In this document: positions 20,893 to 23,098 of the stretch, in pieces | Numbering within the stretch: position 1 is the stretch's first letter | How the letters are laid out: each line of letters opens with the position of its first letter | Program-made: the position numbers and the translations under genes | The notes under the pieces: model-generated | Told to the model about the DNA's origin: nothing | What the model saw: only the letters and a program-made list of their open reading frames with translations | Database searches by the model: none | NCBI GenBank assembly: GCA_049316905.1 | Contig: JBMOJH010000050.1 | Location: forward strand, 1 to 23,098 | Length of the DNA: 23,098 nt | Origin: CAIPVR01 sp049316905 | GTDB lineage: Bacteria > Actinomycetota > Acidimicrobiia > Acidimicrobiales > Microtrichaceae | Direction of reading: 5' to 3'

Positions 20893-23098
20893 GCGCCCCC
20901 ACGACCGACGCGCCCGCCGAGCGCATCACGTTCACGGACCTGCGGGAGTCGGCCCGCGGCGTGGTCGCCCCCCGGCGCTGGTGGGCGGCGCTCCGCCGAC
21001 CGGGCCGGGCCATGAAGGACCTCGTGGGGACCGGTCCGGTCTTCCCGCTCGTCATCCTCTTCGGCCTGAACATGGCCGACGAGTTCGACCGCACCGGGTT
21101 CGGGATCCTCCTGCCCAACGTGCGCGACGCGTTCGGCATGTCGAACACCGGGATCCTCACCCTCGTCGGCCTCACCGCCCTCGGCGCGTTGCTGCTGCAG
21201 ATGCCGATCGCCATCTGGGCCGACCGTGGGAACCGCGTGGTCATCACGCTCCTCGGGGCCACCACCTGGGCGGTGTTCTCGGTCATGACCGGCGCGGCGA
21301 CCGCGACGTGGATGCTCGTGGTGGCGCGCACCGGCACCGGCATCGGCCGCGCCGTGGTGGACCCCACCCACAACTCGCTCCTCAGCGACTACTACCCGGT
21401 CGACCGGCGACCCGCGGTGTTCTCGTTCCACCGGGCGGCGAACGTGCTCGGCCAGTTCCTCGGGCCGCTGCTCGCCGGCATCCTCGCCTTCACCTTCACG
21501 TGGCGGGTGCCGTTCTACGTGTTCGCGGTCCCCACCCTGATCCTCGTGCTGGTGGGGCTGAGGATGAAGGAGCCGCTCCGCGGCGCCCAGGAGCGCCTGG
21601 CCAGCGGCGCGTCGGAGGAGGTCGCCGACACCGAGGAGCCGGTCCCGAGCTTCGCCGAGTCGTGGCGCCTGCTCTGGAAGATCGATGTGCTGCGGCGCAT
21701 CTGGTACGCCGTGCCGTTCCTGGCGGTGAGCCTCATCGGGTTCGTCTCGCTGGCCGGCCTGCTCTACGAGGACCTCTACCAGCTCGACGAGCTCCAGCGC
21801 GGCTACCTCGCGGCGTTCGTGGAGCCGTTCCAGCTCCTCGGCCTCGCCGTGGGCGCTCGCCTCGGCACCCGGTTGTTCCTGAAGGACCCGGCGCTGGTGT
21901 TCCGGTTCCTCAAGGGCGCGGCCACGCTCGCCGCGGTCTTCGCCGCGGTGTTCGCCCTCGCCCCGAACCTGGTGGTGGCCGTGGCGGCGAACATCGCCCT
22001 CACCGCGGTGCTCGCCATCCTGCTGCCCGGCATCCTGGCGACGCTCTCGCTCGCCATCCCGGCCCGGGCCCGGGCCGTGGGCTTCTCGGTGGCGTCCTGG
22101 TGGGCCATCCCGGGCCTCGCACTGCTGCCGCTGATCGGCTGGATCGCCGACAACTGGGGCATCCGGCTCGGGATGCTGGTCATGACGCCCATCCTGTGGA
22201 TCGGCGGGCTGATGATCGCCTCCGGCGGCAAGGTGATCCGGCGCGACATCGAGGACGTGTGGAAGTCCTCGACCGCCCGCTCGCAGGCGCTCGTGGACCG
22301 GCGGGCCGGCCGCTCCAAGCTGCTCGTGGTGAAGGACCTGAACGTCGCCTACGGCAGCCTCCAGGTGCTCTTCGACGTGAACATGGAGGTGTCGGAGGGC
22401 GAGGTGGTGGCCCTGCTCGGCACCAACGGCGCCGGCAAGTCCACCCTGCTCCGAGCCGTGTCCGGCATCACCGAGGCCGACTTCGGCGCCGTCATCCTCG
22501 ACGGCCGCGACATCACCCACTGCCCGCCCAACGAGATCGCGGCGCTGGGCATCACCCAGGTGCCGGGCGGCGCCGCGGTGTTCCCGTCGCTCTCGGTCCG
22601 CGAGAACCTGCGGGCCGCGGCCTGGCTGCTGCGCGGCGACCGGGCCGAGGCTGACCGGCGCACCGAGGAGGTCCTCGAGGTCTTCCCGGTGCTGCGCGAC
22701 CGGTTGGAGGAACCGGCGGCCAACCTGTCCGGCGGCCAGCAGCAGATGCTCGGCCTCGGCATGGCGCTCCTGAGCCGGCCCAAGCTGCTCGTCATCGACG
22801 AGCTCAGTCTCGGCCTCGCTCCGGTGGTGGTGGGCAAGCTCACGGCGCTCGTGCGCGACGTCGCCGCGGCGGGCACCACCGTGCTCCTGGTGGAGCAGTC
22901 CGTGAACATCGCCCTGCAGCTCGCGACCACCGCCTACTTCATGGAACGCGGCCGCATCCGCTTCTCGGGGCCCGCAGCCGAGCTGCTCGACCGGCCGGAC
23001 CTGCTGCGCGCGGTGTTCCTGGCCTCGGACGACGCCGAGGGACCGGCCGGCGACGACGTCGCGGCCTCGACCCGGGCACCGACGAACGGGTCCGCTCC
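20889..23098 (+). CDS. MFS transporter fused to a LivF-type ABC ATPase (3' end outside window)
   Basis: One uninterrupted frame of 736 codons from GTG 20889, which overlaps the LivHM stop by 4 bases. Residues ~50-450 form a 12-helix major-facilitator transporter: helix 1 with NMADEFDRTGFG, the MFS A-motif WADRGNR (110-116), a cytoplasmic loop at ~227-275, and six further helices ending near GGLMIASGG. After a ~25-residue basic linker, residues ~478-715 are a complete LivF-like ATPase: Walker A GTNGAGKST (511-519), signature NLSGGQQQM (612-620), Walker B LLVIDE (Asp637, Glu638), D-loop SLGLAP and the LVEQ switch segment. An Ala/Asp/Pro-rich stretch then runs into the window end, so more may follow. 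I checked the codon phase across the junction and see no stop or frameshift. Function is inferred: an energised or gated partner of the LivHM permease. Confidence 0.9.
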   Translation, partial: MSAPTTDAPAERITFTDLRESARGVVAPRRWWAALRRPGRAMKDLVGTGPVFPLVILFGLNMADEFDRTGFGILLPNVRDAFGMSNTGILTLVGLTALGALLLQMPIAIWADRGNRVVITLLGATTWAVFSVMTGAATATWMLVVARTGTGIGRAVVDPTHNSLLSDYYPVDRRPAVFSFHRAANVLGQFLGPLLAGILAFTFTWRVPFYVFAVPTLILVLVGLRMKEPLRGAQERLASGASEEVADTEEPVPSFAESWRLLWKIDVLRRIWYAVPFLAVSLIGFVSLAGLLYEDLYQLDELQRGYLAAFVEPFQLLGLAVGARLGTRLFLKDPALVFRFLKGAATLAAVFAAVFALAPNLVVAVAANIALTAVLAILLPGILATLSLAIPARARAVGFSVASWWAIPGLALLPLIGWIADNWGIRLGMLVMTPILWIGGLMIASGGKVIRRDIEDVWKSSTARSQALVDRRAGRSKLLVVKDLNVAYGSLQVLFDVNMEVSEGEVVALLGTNGAGKSTLLRAVSGITEADFGAVILDGRDITHCPPNEIAALGITQVPGGAAVFPSLSVRENLRAAAWLLRGDRAEADRRTEEVLEVFPVLRDRLEEPAANLSGGQQQMLGLGMALLSRPKLLVIDELSLGLAPVVVGKLTALVRDVAAAGTTVLLVEQSVNIALQLATTAYFMERGRIRFSGPAAELLDRPDLLRAVFLASDDAEGPAGDDVAASTRAPTNGSA

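Noticed and set aside
20532..22520. 662-aa open frame antisense to the transporter genes
   Set aside because: Low-complexity His/Glu/Asp/Arg-rich translation without motifs. The plus strand carries MFS helices and ABC motifs through the same bases.

Overview
The window is very GC-rich, uses GTG as a start almost as often as ATG, and packs genes with 4-base start/stop overlaps. Together with an F420-dependent oxidoreductase of the MSMEG_2256 type, heterodimeric CrtYc/CrtYd lycopene cyclase, type II DAHP synthase and a nadD / LytR_C / rsfS cluster, this points to a free-living actinobacterium (Actinomycetota). Acidimicrobiia is my best guess, but that is inference from gene content. No insertion sequence, phage gene, CRISPR array or rRNA is visible, so this reads as a chromosomal segment.

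Layout. (1) 1-1324, minus: a truncated siroheme nitrite/sulfite reductase with a perfect palindrome in its 5' region. (2) 6902 down to 1461, minus: a compact carotenoid operon in the order crtE (GGPP synthase), crtI, crtB, crtYc, crtYd, idi, then an ASCH-winged-helix protein. Products run from isoprenoid precursors to phytoene, lycopene and a cyclised carotene. (3) 8430-7048, minus: type II DAHP synthase (aromatic amino acids), apparently leaderless, followed by a hairpin/T-tract terminator. (4) 8431-8653: a gene-free stretch packed with inverted repeats. (5) 9478-8654, minus: a sigma-70 family factor with a shortened region 3. (6) 9641-12679, plus: nadD, a LytR_C membrane protein, rsfS and an SGNH lipoprotein, nearly all overlapping. 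(7) 12741-13148, minus: a small membrane protein and tRNA-Ala(GGC). (8) 13240-15783, plus: leuS. (9) 15920-17575, plus: a fatty-acyl-AMP/CoA ligase, converging on an F420-dependent LLM-class oxidoreductase (18644-17634, minus) across four 16-bp tandem repeats. (10) 18775-23098, plus: a branched-chain-amino-acid-type (Liv/HAAT) ABC transporter of unusual architecture. The LivH and LivM permeases are fused in one chain, and the next gene, overlapping by 4 bases, fuses a 12-helix MFS transporter to a LivF-type ABC ATPase. That gene runs off the window.

The most interesting object is the MFS-ABC ATPase chimera next to the fused LivHM permease. Second tier: a reductase carrying a complete Fe4S4-siroheme cysteine signature in its normally cysteine-free N-terminal half; the nested and mutually exclusive hairpins at 8495-8626; palindromes in the aroG and nadD/sigma promoter regions; and a recurrent TANNNT box placed exactly 6 nt before the start codons of aroG, nadD and leuS, which suggests leaderless transcription.
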